From Actinomadura syzygii (GTDB lineage: Bacteria > Actinomycetota > Actinomycetes > Streptosporangiales > Streptosporangiaceae), in assembly GCF_008085905.1 (NCBI RefSeq), contig NZ_VSFF01000014.1, forward strand, positions 248,001-312,000: DNA of 64,000 bases. Reading direction: 5' to 3'. Numbering within the stretch: position 1 is the first letter of the stretch; each line of letters starts with the position of its first letter. The position numbers and the translations under genes are program-made. Positions 25,903-34,713 of the stretch are shown here, one piece after another. The notes below the pieces were generated by a model. That model saw only the letters and a program-made list of their open reading frames with translations. It was not told the DNA's origin and searched no databases.

Positions 25903-26578
25903 CGGCCGAGCTCCCCTCTTGATCGGATTCCGCGGACGAATCCCTGCCGCTCGCGTCGCCGCAGGTCCTGCACTTCATCGAGACCCGCCTGCCGTGCGCG
26001 GTCCAGCCGTCGCGGGCGAGCCGCCCGACGACGTCCACGAGGAGACTGCGCTCCACCTGCTTGATCCGCTCGTGCAGGGAGTCCTCGTCGTCATGCCACC
26101 GCACGGGGACGGTCTCCTGGGCGATGACGGGACCGGTGTCCACTCCTTCGTCGACGAAGTGCACCGTACAGCCCGTCACCTTCACGCCGTACGCCAGGGC
26201 TTCCCGTACGGCGTGGGCGCCGGGGAACGCGGGCAGCAGCGCGGGATGGGTGTTGACCGTCCGGCCGCCGAACCTCGCGAGGAACAGCGGGCCGAGGATC
26301 TTCATGAACCCGGCGGACACCACGAGGTCGGGCTCGTACTTCGCGACCGTCTCGGCGAGGGCGGCGTCCCAGTCGGCGCGGGACGGGAAATCGGGCACCC
26401 GCACCGTGAAGGTCGGCAGGCCGGCGCGCTCGGCGCGCTCGGTTCCCCCGATATCGGGGCGGTCCGCCCCCACGGCCACCACGGTCGCCCCGTAGGCTGG
26501 ATCCGCGCACGCGTCGAGCAGCGCTTGTAGGTTGGTCCCCGCGCCGGAGACGAGGACGACGAGCCGGGCGGACACCAT
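25883..26578 (-). CDS. purN: phosphoribosylglycinamide formyltransferase, with a cysteine-containing tail
   Basis: Transfers the formyl group of 10-formyl-THF to GAR in purine synthesis. Core motifs are LVSGAGTNLQALLDA, NTHPALLPAFPGAHAVREAL (with catalytic Asn and His) and GCTVHFVDEGVDTGPVIAQ with the catalytic Asp. At 231 residues it is about 25-30 longer than typical PurN. The extra C-terminus has MKCRTCGDASG, a lone CxxC pair, then an acidic Ser/Glu tail that overlaps purH. ATG 26578 follows GAGGAG. The tail's function is unknown; metal binding would need a partner pair. Confidence 0.95.
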   Translation of the reverse strand: MVSARLVVLVSGAGTNLQALLDACADPAYGATVVAVGADRPDIGGTERAERAGLPTFTVRVPDFPSRADWDAALAETVAKYEPDLVVSAGFMKILGPLFLARFGGRTVNTHPALLPAFPGAHAVREALAYGVKVTGCTVHFVDEGVDTGPVIAQETVPVRWHDDEDSLHERIKQVERSLLVDVVGRLARDGWTAHGRRVSMKCRTCGDASGRDSSAESDQEGSSAGESGGD

Positions 26579-26717
26579 GACTCCTCAGTGGACGTAGCTT
26601 GGGACACCACGCAGCCTATCGGGCGGGCTCGGCCGCGCCCGAACCCGCGTCGGCCGCGTTTCGGCGTCCGGGCACGGGACCCGCGCCGACGGACACAGGG
26701 CCAGGAGGAGACGAGAC

Positions 26718-27248
26718 GTGAGCGAGCACCAGGGCCCACCGGCCCCGCCCGAAGACCGCCCCGGGGGGCGGCCGCTGGGAGAGCCGCCCGCGGGCCCGGA
26801 CCTCACTCCCGGTAGTACGACCGGCGGGGCCCCCGGCGGTGTGCCCGGGGGGACGCCGCCGGAGCGGCACCGCACCGGGTGGCGCGCGCTGTGGCTCGGC
26901 GGCATCGCGCTGATCACCGCGTTCTTCTTCTACCCGCTCGGCCTGGTGCTCGGGATCGCCGCGCTCGTCGTCGGCATCCGCGCCCGGCGGGCGGCGCGGC
27001 GCAGCCGGGGGGCCGCGCCCGGGGCCGTCCCGGGGATCGTGCTCGGGTCGATCGGGCTGGTGTTCTCGATCCTGTCGGTGTCGCTGACCGTGTACCTGTG
27101 GTCGGAGCTGAGCGGCTACCAGAGCTGCGTCAGCGGGTCCAACACGACGACCGACAAGCAGGCGTGCCAGGACAAGTACTACCCGCGGATCGAGAAGAAG
27201 CTCGACCTGCCCTCCGGCAGCATGGACAAGTACGGCGACCTGCTCTAG
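26718..27248 (+). CDS. small membrane protein with DUF4190-like helices
   Basis: A 176-residue protein. The first 50 residues are a Pro/Gly-rich cytoplasmic segment. Two hydrophobic helices follow (LWLGGIALITAFFFYPLGLVLGIAALVVG and VPGIVLGSIGLVFSILSVSLTVYLW), separated by a basic loop (RARRAARRSR), as in DUF4190-type proteins. The C-terminal extracytoplasmic part has two cysteines (YQSCVSG, KQACQDKYY) that could form a disulfide. The GTG follows GGAGGAG seven bases upstream. It lies between purN and perM, convergent with perM (9-base gap). Function unknown. Confidence 0.75.
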   Translation: MSEHQGPPAPPEDRPGGRPLGEPPAGPDLTPGSTTGGAPGGVPGGTPPERHRTGWRALWLGGIALITAFFFYPLGLVLGIAALVVGIRARRAARRSRGAAPGAVPGIVLGSIGLVFSILSVSLTVYLWSELSGYQSCVSGSNTTTDKQACQDKYYPRIEKKLDLPSGSMDKYGDLL

Positions 27249-27257
27249 CCCCCGTCC

Positions 27258-29105
27258 CTACTCGTCGGGGCGCTCGTCGGGCTCCTCGCGCAGGACGTAG
27301 ATCGCGCCGCCCCGGTTCTCGGTGCGGCTCGGGTCCTCACGCGGCGGCGGGACGCGCTCGGGCCGCGCCTCCTCCCGCGGGGGATCCTCCGCGTCGTCCA
27401 TGAGGTGGCCTTCGAGGACGACCGTGCCGTCCCTGGACGGCGGGGCGGGCGCGGGCCGCTCCTCCTCGGCGAGGTCCGGCAGCGGGTCCGGCGTCCGGCG
27501 CGGCCGCCGCCGCGGCGCGAGGACGGGATCGGCCTCCTCGAACTCCAGCGGATCATGCCCGAACGGCACCTTCGGCGGCGCGGGCTTCGGTGCAGGTTTC
27601 GGTGCGGACGCCTTCTCCGGATAGTCGCCCGGGACGGGCGCGGACAGCGGCACAGGCATCGGCATCGGCGCCGGAAGCTCCCGCATCCCCGTCCGTTTCT
27701 CGGCCTGCTTCTCGGCCTTCCTGCGCTTCCGCTTCGCGGGCGGTGCGTCGGCCGGGCGGCGCAGCACCATCCAGTTCGCCACCCACGCCGCGATCGCCGC
27801 GGAGATCCCGACCTCCAGCGCCGCGAGCAGCCCGACCTGCCAGGCGGACGGCCCGACCGTCTCCATCCGCCCGTTCCCGAGCGGGCCGCCGGACAGGGCG
27901 CTCAGCAGCGCCGCCACCGCGCCGGTCAGCGCCCCGGACACGAAGCCCCACAGCGGCGCGCCCTCCGACACCGGCGTGGGCATCGACCTGATCGTGAGGA
28001 CGCCGCCGACCGCGCCCGCCGCGAACGGCGCGGCCAGCGCGAGCAGCGACAGGGCGGGCGCCGGGCCCGGCTCGGGCAGCGCCGCGAGCGGCGGGAACGC
28101 GGGCACGGCGTTCAGGAACACGCCGGTCGGGGACACGCTCGTCCCCGCGCCGACGGAGAAGCCGGGGCCGACCGCGTACGCCATCCCCCAGATCACCGCG
28201 TTCGGCAGGAAGGCCAGCTCGACCAGGACCAGCAGGACGCCGCCGACCACGCCGGGGGCGAGCATGTCGTAGAGGTGGTCGGCCTCGGACATGTGCATGG
28301 CGAGCGACACCCCGACGAGCAGCGCGCCCGAGGCGAGCAGGACGCCGAGCGACCCCGCGACGCCGATCACGAGCGAGCGCGGCCGGTCCGGCAGCAGCCG
28401 CAGCAGCGCGCCGAGCCCGGACCTGAGCCGCTGCCCGCGCGCCTGTGCCGCGACCTGCGCCGCGACGACCGCGCGGGCCGCGCCGAGCCCGCCCGCGATC
28501 ACCGCGACCAGGAAGCACGCGACGAGCGCCTGCCACACCGAGGGACGCACCTCCGGGGACGCCGCCGCCAGCGCGAGCAGCCCCGCGAGCGCCGCGTACG
28601 GGACGGCCAGCGCCACCGCGACGCGCACGACCTCCGTCCGCGGCCGGTGCGGCAGCCCGGCCGCCCTGATCATCCACCCGCCGCCCCGGTAGAGGAGCGC
28701 CCCGGGCAGGACGAGGACGCCGAGCGGCAGCAGGCCGACGCGGCCGTGCCCGTAGGAGAAGCCCGCGTGGTGGGAGACGAGCCAGAAGTTGACGGCCGTC
28801 CGGAACACGCCGGGCATGCCGTGGCCGAGCGCGGTCTTCGGCGCGGCGATCCAGCCGATCAGCGTGATCGTGGTGAGGACGGCGAGCCCGATCCCGATGC
28901 ACCACAGCGCGGCGACGAGCCCCGTCACGTACAGCGGCCGGGACGCGGCGGACGCCTGCCCGCGCGGCCCCTCGCGGCCCGCGCGCTCCGCGCCCGTCCC
29001 GCGCCGGGCGGCTCGTCCGGCCGCCTCCGCGCCGCCGGTGCTCCGGTCCGGAATCCGGGCGGGCGGCTCCCGCTTCGGGCGCTGCCCGGGGGTCGTGTCG
29101 GTCAC
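27258..29105 (-). CDS. perM: DUF6350 / PerM-type integral membrane protein
   Basis: A 615-residue polytopic membrane protein with about ten helices between residues 60 and 455 (for example YVTGLVAALWCIGIGLAVLT and VGLLPLGVLVLPGALLYRGGG). A long charged Pro-rich cytoplasmic tail of about 150 residues follows. DUF6350 proteins in this position, between sucD and purN, correspond to mycobacterial PerM, which has been linked to cell division and persistence. The symbol rests on synteny plus family, not on function shown here. The N-terminal 55 residues are basic and disordered. GTG 29105 has only a weak ribosome-binding site, so the start is uncertain. Confidence 0.8.
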   Translation of the reverse strand: MTDTTPGQRPKREPPARIPDRSTGGAEAAGRAARRGTGAERAGREGPRGQASAASRPLYVTGLVAALWCIGIGLAVLTTITLIGWIAAPKTALGHGMPGVFRTAVNFWLVSHHAGFSYGHGRVGLLPLGVLVLPGALLYRGGGWMIRAAGLPHRPRTEVVRVAVALAVPYAALAGLLALAAASPEVRPSVWQALVACFLVAVIAGGLGAARAVVAAQVAAQARGQRLRSGLGALLRLLPDRPRSLVIGVAGSLGVLLASGALLVGVSLAMHMSEADHLYDMLAPGVVGGVLLVLVELAFLPNAVIWGMAYAVGPGFSVGAGTSVSPTGVFLNAVPAFPPLAALPEPGPAPALSLLALAAPFAAGAVGGVLTIRSMPTPVSEGAPLWGFVSGALTGAVAALLSALSGGPLGNGRMETVGPSAWQVGLLAALEVGISAAIAAWVANWMVLRRPADAPPAKRKRRKAEKQAEKRTGMRELPAPMPMPVPLSAPVPGDYPEKASAPKPAPKPAPPKVPFGHDPLEFEEADPVLAPRRRPRRTPDPLPDLAEEERPAPAPPSRDGTVVLEGHLMDDAEDPPREEARPERVPPPREDPSRTENRGGAIYVLREEPDERPDE

Positions 29106-29212
29106 CGGTCCATGCTGGCACCACGTCCGGTTCCCGGCGGGCCGCCCGCCCGGCGTGTCGCCTTTGTCATTTCGTGCGCCGCCGCCCGTCCCGGGAAAGG
29201 CCGCCGAAACGC

Positions 29213-29253
29213 GAAAGACGCCCGGCCGGAACGTCCCGGCTCAGGCGTCTTTC
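29213..29253 (-). terminator. stem-loop terminator of sucD
   Basis: GAAAGACGCC (29213-29222) and GGCGTCTTTC (29244-29253) form a perfect 10-base stem around a 21-base GC-rich loop, 18 bases after the sucD stop. On the minus strand the outer stem ends in TTTC, giving a short U-run. Confidence 0.75.
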
Positions 29254-29271
29254 GACACGTCCCAGTACAGG

Positions 29272-30165
29272 TCAGCGGTTCTTCATGATCTCCCGCATCA
29301 GGACGGCGGTCTCGCTCGGGGTCTTGCCGACGCGGACGCCGACCTTCTCCAGGGCCTCCTTCTTCGCCTGCGCGGTCCCGGCGGAGCCGGACACGATCGC
29401 GCCCGCGTGGCCCATCGTCTTGCCCTCGGGCGCGGTGAACCCGGCGACGTAGCCGACGACCGGCTTCGTCACGTGCTGCTCGATGTAGGCGGCGGCGCGC
29501 TCCTCGGCGTCCCCGCCGATCTCGCCGATCATGACGATGCCGTCGGTGTCGGGGTCGTCCTGGAACGCCTGGAGGGCGTCGATGTGGGTCGTCCCGATGA
29601 CGGGGTCGCCGCCGATGCCGACGCAGGTGGAGAAGCCGATGTCGCGCAGCTCGTACATCATCTGGTAGGTCAGCGTGCCCGACTTGGACACGAGCCCGAT
29701 GCGGCCGGGCGTGGTGATGTCGGCCGGGATGATGCCCGCGTTCGACTTGCCGGGGGACGCGATGCCGGGACAGTTCGGCCCGATGATCCGCGTCTTGTTG
29801 CCGTTCTTCTCCGCGTACGCCCAGAAGTAGGCGGTGTCGTGCACCGGGATGCCCTCGGTGATGACGACGCACAGCGGGATCTCGGCGTCGACGGCCTCGA
29901 CGACGGCGTCCTTGGTGAACTTCGGCGGGACGAACACGACGGACACGTCGGCGCCCGTCTCGGCCATGGCCTCCTTCACGGTGCCGAACACCGGGAGGGT
30001 GGCGCCGTCGAACTCGACGGTCTGCCCGGCCTTGCGGGCGTTCACGCCGCCGACGACCTGCGCGCCGGACGCGAGCATCCGGCGCCCGTGCTTGGTGCCC
30101 TCGGAGCCCGTGATGCCCTGCACGATGATCTTGCTGTTCTCGGTGAGCCAGATGGCCATTGTCAT
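29272..30165 (-). CDS. sucD: succinyl-CoA synthetase (ADP/GDP-forming) alpha subunit
   Basis: Alpha subunit of the citric-acid-cycle enzyme that makes ATP or GTP from succinyl-CoA. The 297-residue length is standard. CoA-binding segments are VQGITGSEGTKHGRRML and GPNCPGIASPGKSNAGI. The phosphorylated histidine lies in KTMGHAGAIVSGSAGTA. ATG 30165 overlaps the sucC stop in an ATGA junction with AGG just upstream; ATG 30159 has no ribosome-binding site. It ends at a hairpin. Confidence 0.97.
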   Translation of the reverse strand: MTMAIWLTENSKIIVQGITGSEGTKHGRRMLASGAQVVGGVNARKAGQTVEFDGATLPVFGTVKEAMAETGADVSVVFVPPKFTKDAVVEAVDAEIPLCVVITEGIPVHDTAYFWAYAEKNGNKTRIIGPNCPGIASPGKSNAGIIPADITTPGRIGLVSKSGTLTYQMMYELRDIGFSTCVGIGGDPVIGTTHIDALQAFQDDPDTDGIVMIGEIGGDAEERAAAYIEQHVTKPVVGYVAGFTAPEGKTMGHAGAIVSGSAGTAQAKKEALEKVGVRVGKTPSETAVLMREIMKNR

Positions 30166-31337
30166 GCACCTGCCGCGAGTTCGGCGGCGCGCGAGGCCGC
30201 GTCGTCCATGGTGTCGACCTGCTGGACGCCGGGCAGCGCCGCGTCGTTGAGGATCTTGCGTCCGAGCTCGGCGTTGTTGCCGTCCAGCCGGACGACCAGC
30301 GGGCGGTTGACGGTCTCGCCGCGGTCGGCCAGCAGCTGGTACGCCGACACGATGCCGTTGGCGACCGCGTCGCAGGCCGTGATCCCGCCGAAGACGTTCA
30401 CGAACACCGACTTGACGGCCGCGTCGGACAGGACGATCTCCAGCCCGTTCGCCATCACCTCGGCGGACGCGCCGCCGCCGATGTCGAGGAAGTTCGCGGG
30501 CTTCTGCCCGCCGAACTTCTCGCCTGCGTAGGCGACGACGTCCAGCGTGGACATGACGAGGCCCGCGCCGTTGCCGATGATGCCGACGCTGCCCTCGAGC
30601 TTGACGTAGTTGAGGTCCTTGGCCTTCGCCGCGGCCTCCAGGGGGTCGGCGGCGGCCTTGTCCTCGAACTTCTCGTGGTCCTGGCGGAACGCGGCGTTGT
30701 CGTCCAGGGAGACCTTGCCGTCGAGGGCCTTCACCTGGCCGTCGGCGGTGAGGATCATCGGGTTGACCTCGACCAGGGAGGCGTCCTCGTCGAGGAACAC
30801 GGCCCACAGCCGCTCGATCAGCTCGGCGGCGCCGTCCAGGGCCTCCTCCGGGAGCCGCCCCTTCTCGGCGATCTCGCGGGCGGTGGCGCGGTCGACGCCG
30901 TCCAGCGGGGAGACCGGCACCATCGCGAGCCGGTCGTGCGGCACCTCCTCGATCTCCACGCCGCCCTCGACGGAGCAGATGGAGAGGAAGGTGCGGTTGG
31001 CGCGGTCGAGGAGGAAGGAGAAGTAGTACTCCTGCGCGATCGCGCTGCCCTCCTCGACCAGGACCTTGTGGACCGTGTGGCCCTTGATGTCCATGCCGAG
31101 GATCTGGTCGGCGAGGGCTTGCGCCTCGTCCGCCGAGTCGGCCAGCTTCACGCCGCCGGCCTTGCCGCGGCCCCCGGTCTTCACCTGGGCCTTGACCACG
31201 ACCTTCGAGCTCCCCGCGGCGAACAGCTCCGCCGCGATGGCCCGGGCTTCCTGGGGAGTATGGGCGACCTTGCCGGTGGGCACCGGTACCCCGTACTCGG
31301 CGAAGAGTTCCTTCGCCTGATGTTCAAACAGGTCCAC
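30162..31337 (-). CDS. sucC: succinyl-CoA synthetase beta subunit
   Basis: Beta subunit carrying the ATP-grasp nucleotide site and succinate-binding region; 391 residues. Signatures are VDLFEHQAKELFAEYGVPVPTG at the N-terminus, KVVVKAQVKTGGRGKAGGVKLA (ATP-grasp), LVEVNPMILT and VFGGITACDAVANGIV. GTG 31337 follows AAAGGAC at six bases and matches the family N-terminus; the upstream open extension to 31499 is not protein-like. It is coupled to sucD by ATGA. Confidence 0.98.
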   Translation of the reverse strand: MDLFEHQAKELFAEYGVPVPTGKVAHTPQEARAIAAELFAAGSSKVVVKAQVKTGGRGKAGGVKLADSADEAQALADQILGMDIKGHTVHKVLVEEGSAIAQEYYFSFLLDRANRTFLSICSVEGGVEIEEVPHDRLAMVPVSPLDGVDRATAREIAEKGRLPEEALDGAAELIERLWAVFLDEDASLVEVNPMILTADGQVKALDGKVSLDDNAAFRQDHEKFEDKAAADPLEAAAKAKDLNYVKLEGSVGIIGNGAGLVMSTLDVVAYAGEKFGGQKPANFLDIGGGASAEVMANGLEIVLSDAAVKSVFVNVFGGITACDAVANGIVSAYQLLADRGETVNRPLVVRLDGNNAELGRKILNDAALPGVQQVDTMDDAASRAAELAAGA

Positions 31338-31636
31338 GAGGCGTCCTTTTTGCGGATCGACAGCCGAATGACCACAACGAGTGGGGGTTACACGGGTGTC
31401 CGTGCGGCCGGCACTCTGCGGTCCGCTCCGTCGATGCAGCCTAGTCAACCCTCTTCCGTGATGAGGCCGCCGGGTCCCGTTGTCAGCGAGTGTTACCAAA
31501 CCGCGGGTGTGTCACTCCTAGGGGGAGGGCACGAGTGGCACGTGAGGAGGATGAACCGAATGACGTAGTTTGATGTACTTATTTTCGCTGCGACGATGAA
31601 GTGCGGGCGGCGGTAGCGGTAAAGGGGGGCGAACAC
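31338..31636. promoter_or_regulatory. divergent promoter region of sucCD and the GH15-like gene
   Basis: A 299-base gap with a clearly lower GC content, particularly 31555-31605, where runs such as GATGTACTTATTTTCG occur. It must carry promoters in both directions. TTGACT occurs on the minus strand around 31443-31448, but I find no properly spaced -10 partner. No gene is visible. Confidence 0.45.
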
Positions 31637-33223
31637 ATGGCGATGGCGGAGGAACGTGACGCGCCCGCCGCGCCCGCCGGCGCGCCCGTCCCCGCCCGGG
31701 CTGCCTCCGTCGAGGCGGCCGTTCTCGTCCCGCCGCCGGCGCGTCCGGAGCCGCCCGCGCGGCGGCGCCCCCCGGCGGGCGGACGGACCAGGCGCGCGGG
31801 CGCGCGGACGATCCGCCGCGTCACCGCCCTGCTCATCGCGGCCGCGATGGTCGCGACGGCGGGCGCCAACGTGCCGGACGGCGGCGGCTCCGGCTGGGCG
31901 AGCCCGGGGCTCGTCGGCGGGGGCGGCTGGCCGTTCACGAGCGTCCCGCTGGCGCCCGACGCGGGCGACGGCGCCTCCTACCTGCCGGACAGCTCCGTCG
32001 TCCGGCTCGCGGACGGCCGGGTCCGGCTGATGCCGACCGGCGGGGAGACCCCGATCACCGTCGACCCGTCCGACCCGAGGGTCGGTCGGGCGGTGCGGTC
32101 CGACAGCGCCTGGCTGGCGTCGGGCGGCGTCCCGACCGGCGGGCCCGGCCCGGCCACCGGGGCCGACCGGGGCTACCGCGACATGGCCGCGCGGGCGCTG
32201 CTCGACCTGCGGCTGCTGACCCGTCCGAACGGGGCGTCGCTCGCGTCCTGGTACGCCCAGTGGCGGTACTGCTGGCCGCGCGACTCGGCGTTCGCCGTCG
32301 CGGCGTTCACCGTCACCGGGCATCCGGCGGAGGCGCGGCGCGTGCTGCGGTTCCTGGCCCGCGCGCAGAACAGGAGCGGCATGTGGGCCGCCCGCTACAA
32401 CCCGGACGGGACGGCCGTCGCCGACGGCCGCGCCCCGCAGCTCGACTCGCTCGGCTGGGTGCTGTGGGCGACGTGGTTCTTCAGCGTCCAGGCCCGGTCG
32501 TCCGACGCCCGGGCCTGGGACATGCCGGACGACCTGTGGCCGATGGTGCTGCGCGCAGCCGACCACCTGTCCCGGACGCTGGACGCCGAGGGCCTGCCGC
32601 CCGCCTCGTCCGACTACTGGGAGCGCGACCACCGGCGCGAGCGCGACCCGCGCCGCCCGACCCTCGGCGTCGTCGGCCCGGTGCTCGCGGGCCTGCGCTC
32701 GGCGGCCGACCTCGCGCGGGCGCGCGGCGAGTCCGCCAAGGCCGCCGAGTGGCGGCGCGCCGCGCAGCGCGTGTCGGACGCCGTGGCCAGGCAGTTCGCG
32801 CCGTACGGGTATCCGCGCTCGCCCGTCCCGCACGGCTCGATGGACACCTCGGTCACGTTCATCGCGCCGCCGTTCGCGCCCGCCGACGCGACCGTGACCG
32901 CCGCGATCGCCAAGGCGCAGGCGAAGCAGCTGCTGCCGAACGGGGGCGTGCTGCCGGGCGAGGGCTGGTCCGGCAACCCGGACGTCGCCTGGACGCCCGA
33001 GACCGCCCTGTTCGGCCTGAACGCCGCCGCGTCCGGCCGGACGGACGAGGCGGCCACCTGGCTGAGCTGGCTCTCCGCGAACCGCACGTCGCTCGGCGTC
33101 CTGCCGGAGAAGGTCGGCGCGACCGGCAGGCCCGCGGGCCCGGCGCCGCTCGGCTGGACGGCGTCGATCGTCCTGCTCGGCCTGACGGCGCTGCAGCGCC
33201 CGCTGCCCGTCCCGCCCCCGTAA
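31637..33223 (+). CDS. exported GH15-like (glucoamylase-type alpha/alpha-barrel) protein
   Basis: A 528-residue protein. A Pro/Ala/Arg-rich cytoplasmic N-terminus leads to one hydrophobic segment (about 60-75, VTALLIAAAMVATAGANV), a signal or anchor. The rest fits an (alpha/alpha)6 glycoside hydrolase of the GH15 type: WRYCWPRDSAFAVAAFTVTGHPAEARRVLRFLARAQ matches the GH15 substrate-binding block, with SDYWERDHR and PFGYP-like segments later. A C-terminal Glu typical of the catalytic base is plausible in WTPETALFGL. Substrate is uncertain (alpha-glucan or trehalose-like). ATG 31637 follows AAAGGGGGGC. It is divergent from sucCD. Confidence 0.7.
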   Translation: MAMAEERDAPAAPAGAPVPARAASVEAAVLVPPPARPEPPARRRPPAGGRTRRAGARTIRRVTALLIAAAMVATAGANVPDGGGSGWASPGLVGGGGWPFTSVPLAPDAGDGASYLPDSSVVRLADGRVRLMPTGGETPITVDPSDPRVGRAVRSDSAWLASGGVPTGGPGPATGADRGYRDMAARALLDLRLLTRPNGASLASWYAQWRYCWPRDSAFAVAAFTVTGHPAEARRVLRFLARAQNRSGMWAARYNPDGTAVADGRAPQLDSLGWVLWATWFFSVQARSSDARAWDMPDDLWPMVLRAADHLSRTLDAEGLPPASSDYWERDHRRERDPRRPTLGVVGPVLAGLRSAADLARARGESAKAAEWRRAAQRVSDAVARQFAPYGYPRSPVPHGSMDTSVTFIAPPFAPADATVTAAIAKAQAKQLLPNGGVLPGEGWSGNPDVAWTPETALFGLNAAASGRTDEAATWLSWLSANRTSLGVLPEKVGATGRPAGPAPLGWTASIVLLGLTALQRPLPVPPP

Positions 33224-33231
33224 CCGTCGGG

Positions 33232-33999
33232 TCAGCCGAAGCGCTGCAGGCCGAGCTTGACGACCATGGCGCACACCACGCACAGCAGCACGACGCGCAC
33301 GAACCCGGCGCCCCGGTTGATCGCCATGCGGGCGCCGAGCTGGGCACCGGCGATGTTGCAGGCGCCCATGGCCAGCCCGATCGCCCACAGCACGTGCCCC
33401 TGGACGGCGAAGACGGCGAGCGCGCCGAGGTTCGTCCCGGCGTTGATGATCTTCGCGGTGGCGGCGGCGTTCACGAAGTCCATCCCGAGCAGCGCGGTGA
33501 ACGCGACGACGAGGAACGTTCCGGTGCCGGGCCCGACGAGCCCGTCGTAGAAGGCGATGAGGACGCCCGGGACGAGGACGGCCGCCGCGACCCTGCGCCG
33601 CGTCCGCAGGACGAGCCGCGGCGCCCGGCCGAGATCGGGCTTGAGCACGACGAGCGCGGCGGTCGCGAGCAGCACCACCATGATCACCGGGGTGAGCGCG
33701 GCGGACGAGATCGCGGCGGCGCACAGCGCCCCGGCCGCCGCGCAGCCCACCGCGAGCCCGCCCGCCGACAGCGCGACGGGCAGGTCCGGCTTGGCCTTGC
33801 GCGCGTAGACGACGGCGGCCGACGAGACGCCCATGATCGAGCCGAGCTTGTTCGTGGCGAGCGCGGTCACCACCGGCTGGCCGGGCGTCGCCAGCAGCAG
33901 CGCGGGGAACTGGATCAGCCCGCCGCCGCCGACCATCGCGTCCACCCAGCCCGCCGCGAGGGCGGCGGCCAGCAGCACGAGCACCTGCTCGACGTGCAC
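33232..33999 (-). CDS. TauE/SafE family permease
   Basis: A 255-residue protein with seven to eight membrane helices and the internal duplication of the TauE/SafE family. The repeats are marked by GWVDAMVGGGGLIQFPALLL near the N-terminus and FYDGLVGPGTGTFLVVAFTALLG in the second half. Members export sulfite, sulfoacetate or related organosulfur anions; some import. The cargo here cannot be assigned. GTG 33999 follows GGAG at six bases. An AT-rich inverted repeat lies 20 bases upstream of the start. Confidence 0.9.
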   Translation of the reverse strand: MHVEQVLVLLAAALAAGWVDAMVGGGGLIQFPALLLATPGQPVVTALATNKLGSIMGVSSAAVVYARKAKPDLPVALSAGGLAVGCAAAGALCAAAISSAALTPVIMVVLLATAALVVLKPDLGRAPRLVLRTRRRVAAAVLVPGVLIAFYDGLVGPGTGTFLVVAFTALLGMDFVNAAATAKIINAGTNLGALAVFAVQGHVLWAIGLAMGACNIAGAQLGARMAINRGAGFVRVVLLCVVCAMVVKLGLQRFG

Positions 34000-34013
34000 G
34001 GCGGGCTCCGGGG

Positions 34014-34050
34014 GGTAAGGAGTAAAAGGAAGATCACTTCTTACTCTACC
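34014..34050. repeat. AT-rich bulged inverted repeat
   Basis: GAGTAA-AAG-GAAG (34020-34032) pairs with CTTC-TTACTC (34037-34046) around ATCA, and GGTA/TACC extend the outer stem. It stands out in a GC-rich background between the GNAT stop and the TauE/SafE start on the minus strand. It could be a terminator for the acetyltransferase gene or an operator for the permease. Confidence 0.5.
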
Positions 34051-34060
34051 GGGAGGATGA

Positions 34061-34606
34061 TCAGGCGGACCGCCACTCGTCGGCGAGCACCGCCCAGATC
34101 TCGACGTCGCGCCGGGTGCCGCCGAGCAGGTACGACTCCCGCAGCACGCCCTCGCGCGTCATCCCGAGCCGCCGCGCCACCGCCGAACTGGACGTGTTGC
34201 GCCGGTCGCAGTGCCACTCGACCCGGTGCATCCCGCGCGTCCCGAACGTCCAGTCGATCATGTGCCGGGCGGCCGTCGTGATCAGCCCGCGCCCGCGCGC
34301 CTCGGCCGCCAGCCACACGCCCAGCTCGCACACCCCCATCGCGGCGTCGAACGTGCGGAACAGCGTGCCGCCCTGGAGGACGCCGTCCATCCAGATGCCG
34401 TAGATGCGGCCCGCGTCCCTCGCCTGCTTCTCCGCGTAGGAGTCCAGGTAGGCGCGGGCGGTGGCCTCGTCGACGATCAGGTGTCCCCACGGGATGTACT
34501 CGACGATGTCGTCGCGGACCCGCGCCACGTGCTCGGCGAACTCGGCGGACTGCCACGGCTCCAGGGGGCGCAGCTCGGCGTCGTCGGCGAGCCTGTGAGC
34601 GAACAT
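34061..34606 (-). CDS. GNAT-family N-acetyltransferase (RimL-like)
   Basis: A 181-residue acetyltransferase. LRPLEPWQSAEFAEHVARVRDDI, GVCELGVWLAAEARGRGLITTAARHMIDW (acetyl-CoA loop) and NTSSSAVARRLGMTREGVLRESYLL are typical of the RimL/RimJ group that acetylates ribosomal proteins or small molecules. ATG 34606 follows GGGAGG five bases upstream. A longer open frame to 34684 lacks support. It lies upstream of the permease gene on the same strand, separated by 61 bases holding the inverted repeat. Confidence 0.9.
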   Translation of the reverse strand: MFAHRLADDAELRPLEPWQSAEFAEHVARVRDDIVEYIPWGHLIVDEATARAYLDSYAEKQARDAGRIYGIWMDGVLQGGTLFRTFDAAMGVCELGVWLAAEARGRGLITTAARHMIDWTFGTRGMHRVEWHCDRRNTSSSAVARRLGMTREGVLRESYLLGGTRRDVEIWAVLADEWRSA

Positions 34607-34713
34607 GGGGGCCTCCCGGGGGTTATGGACTGACCGTCTGCCGTATACCGTATGGCCGTTTTCAGCCGCTCCCCGTCGCGCCATCGCCGGGCGGACCCGG
34701 CATCCTGGGACGC

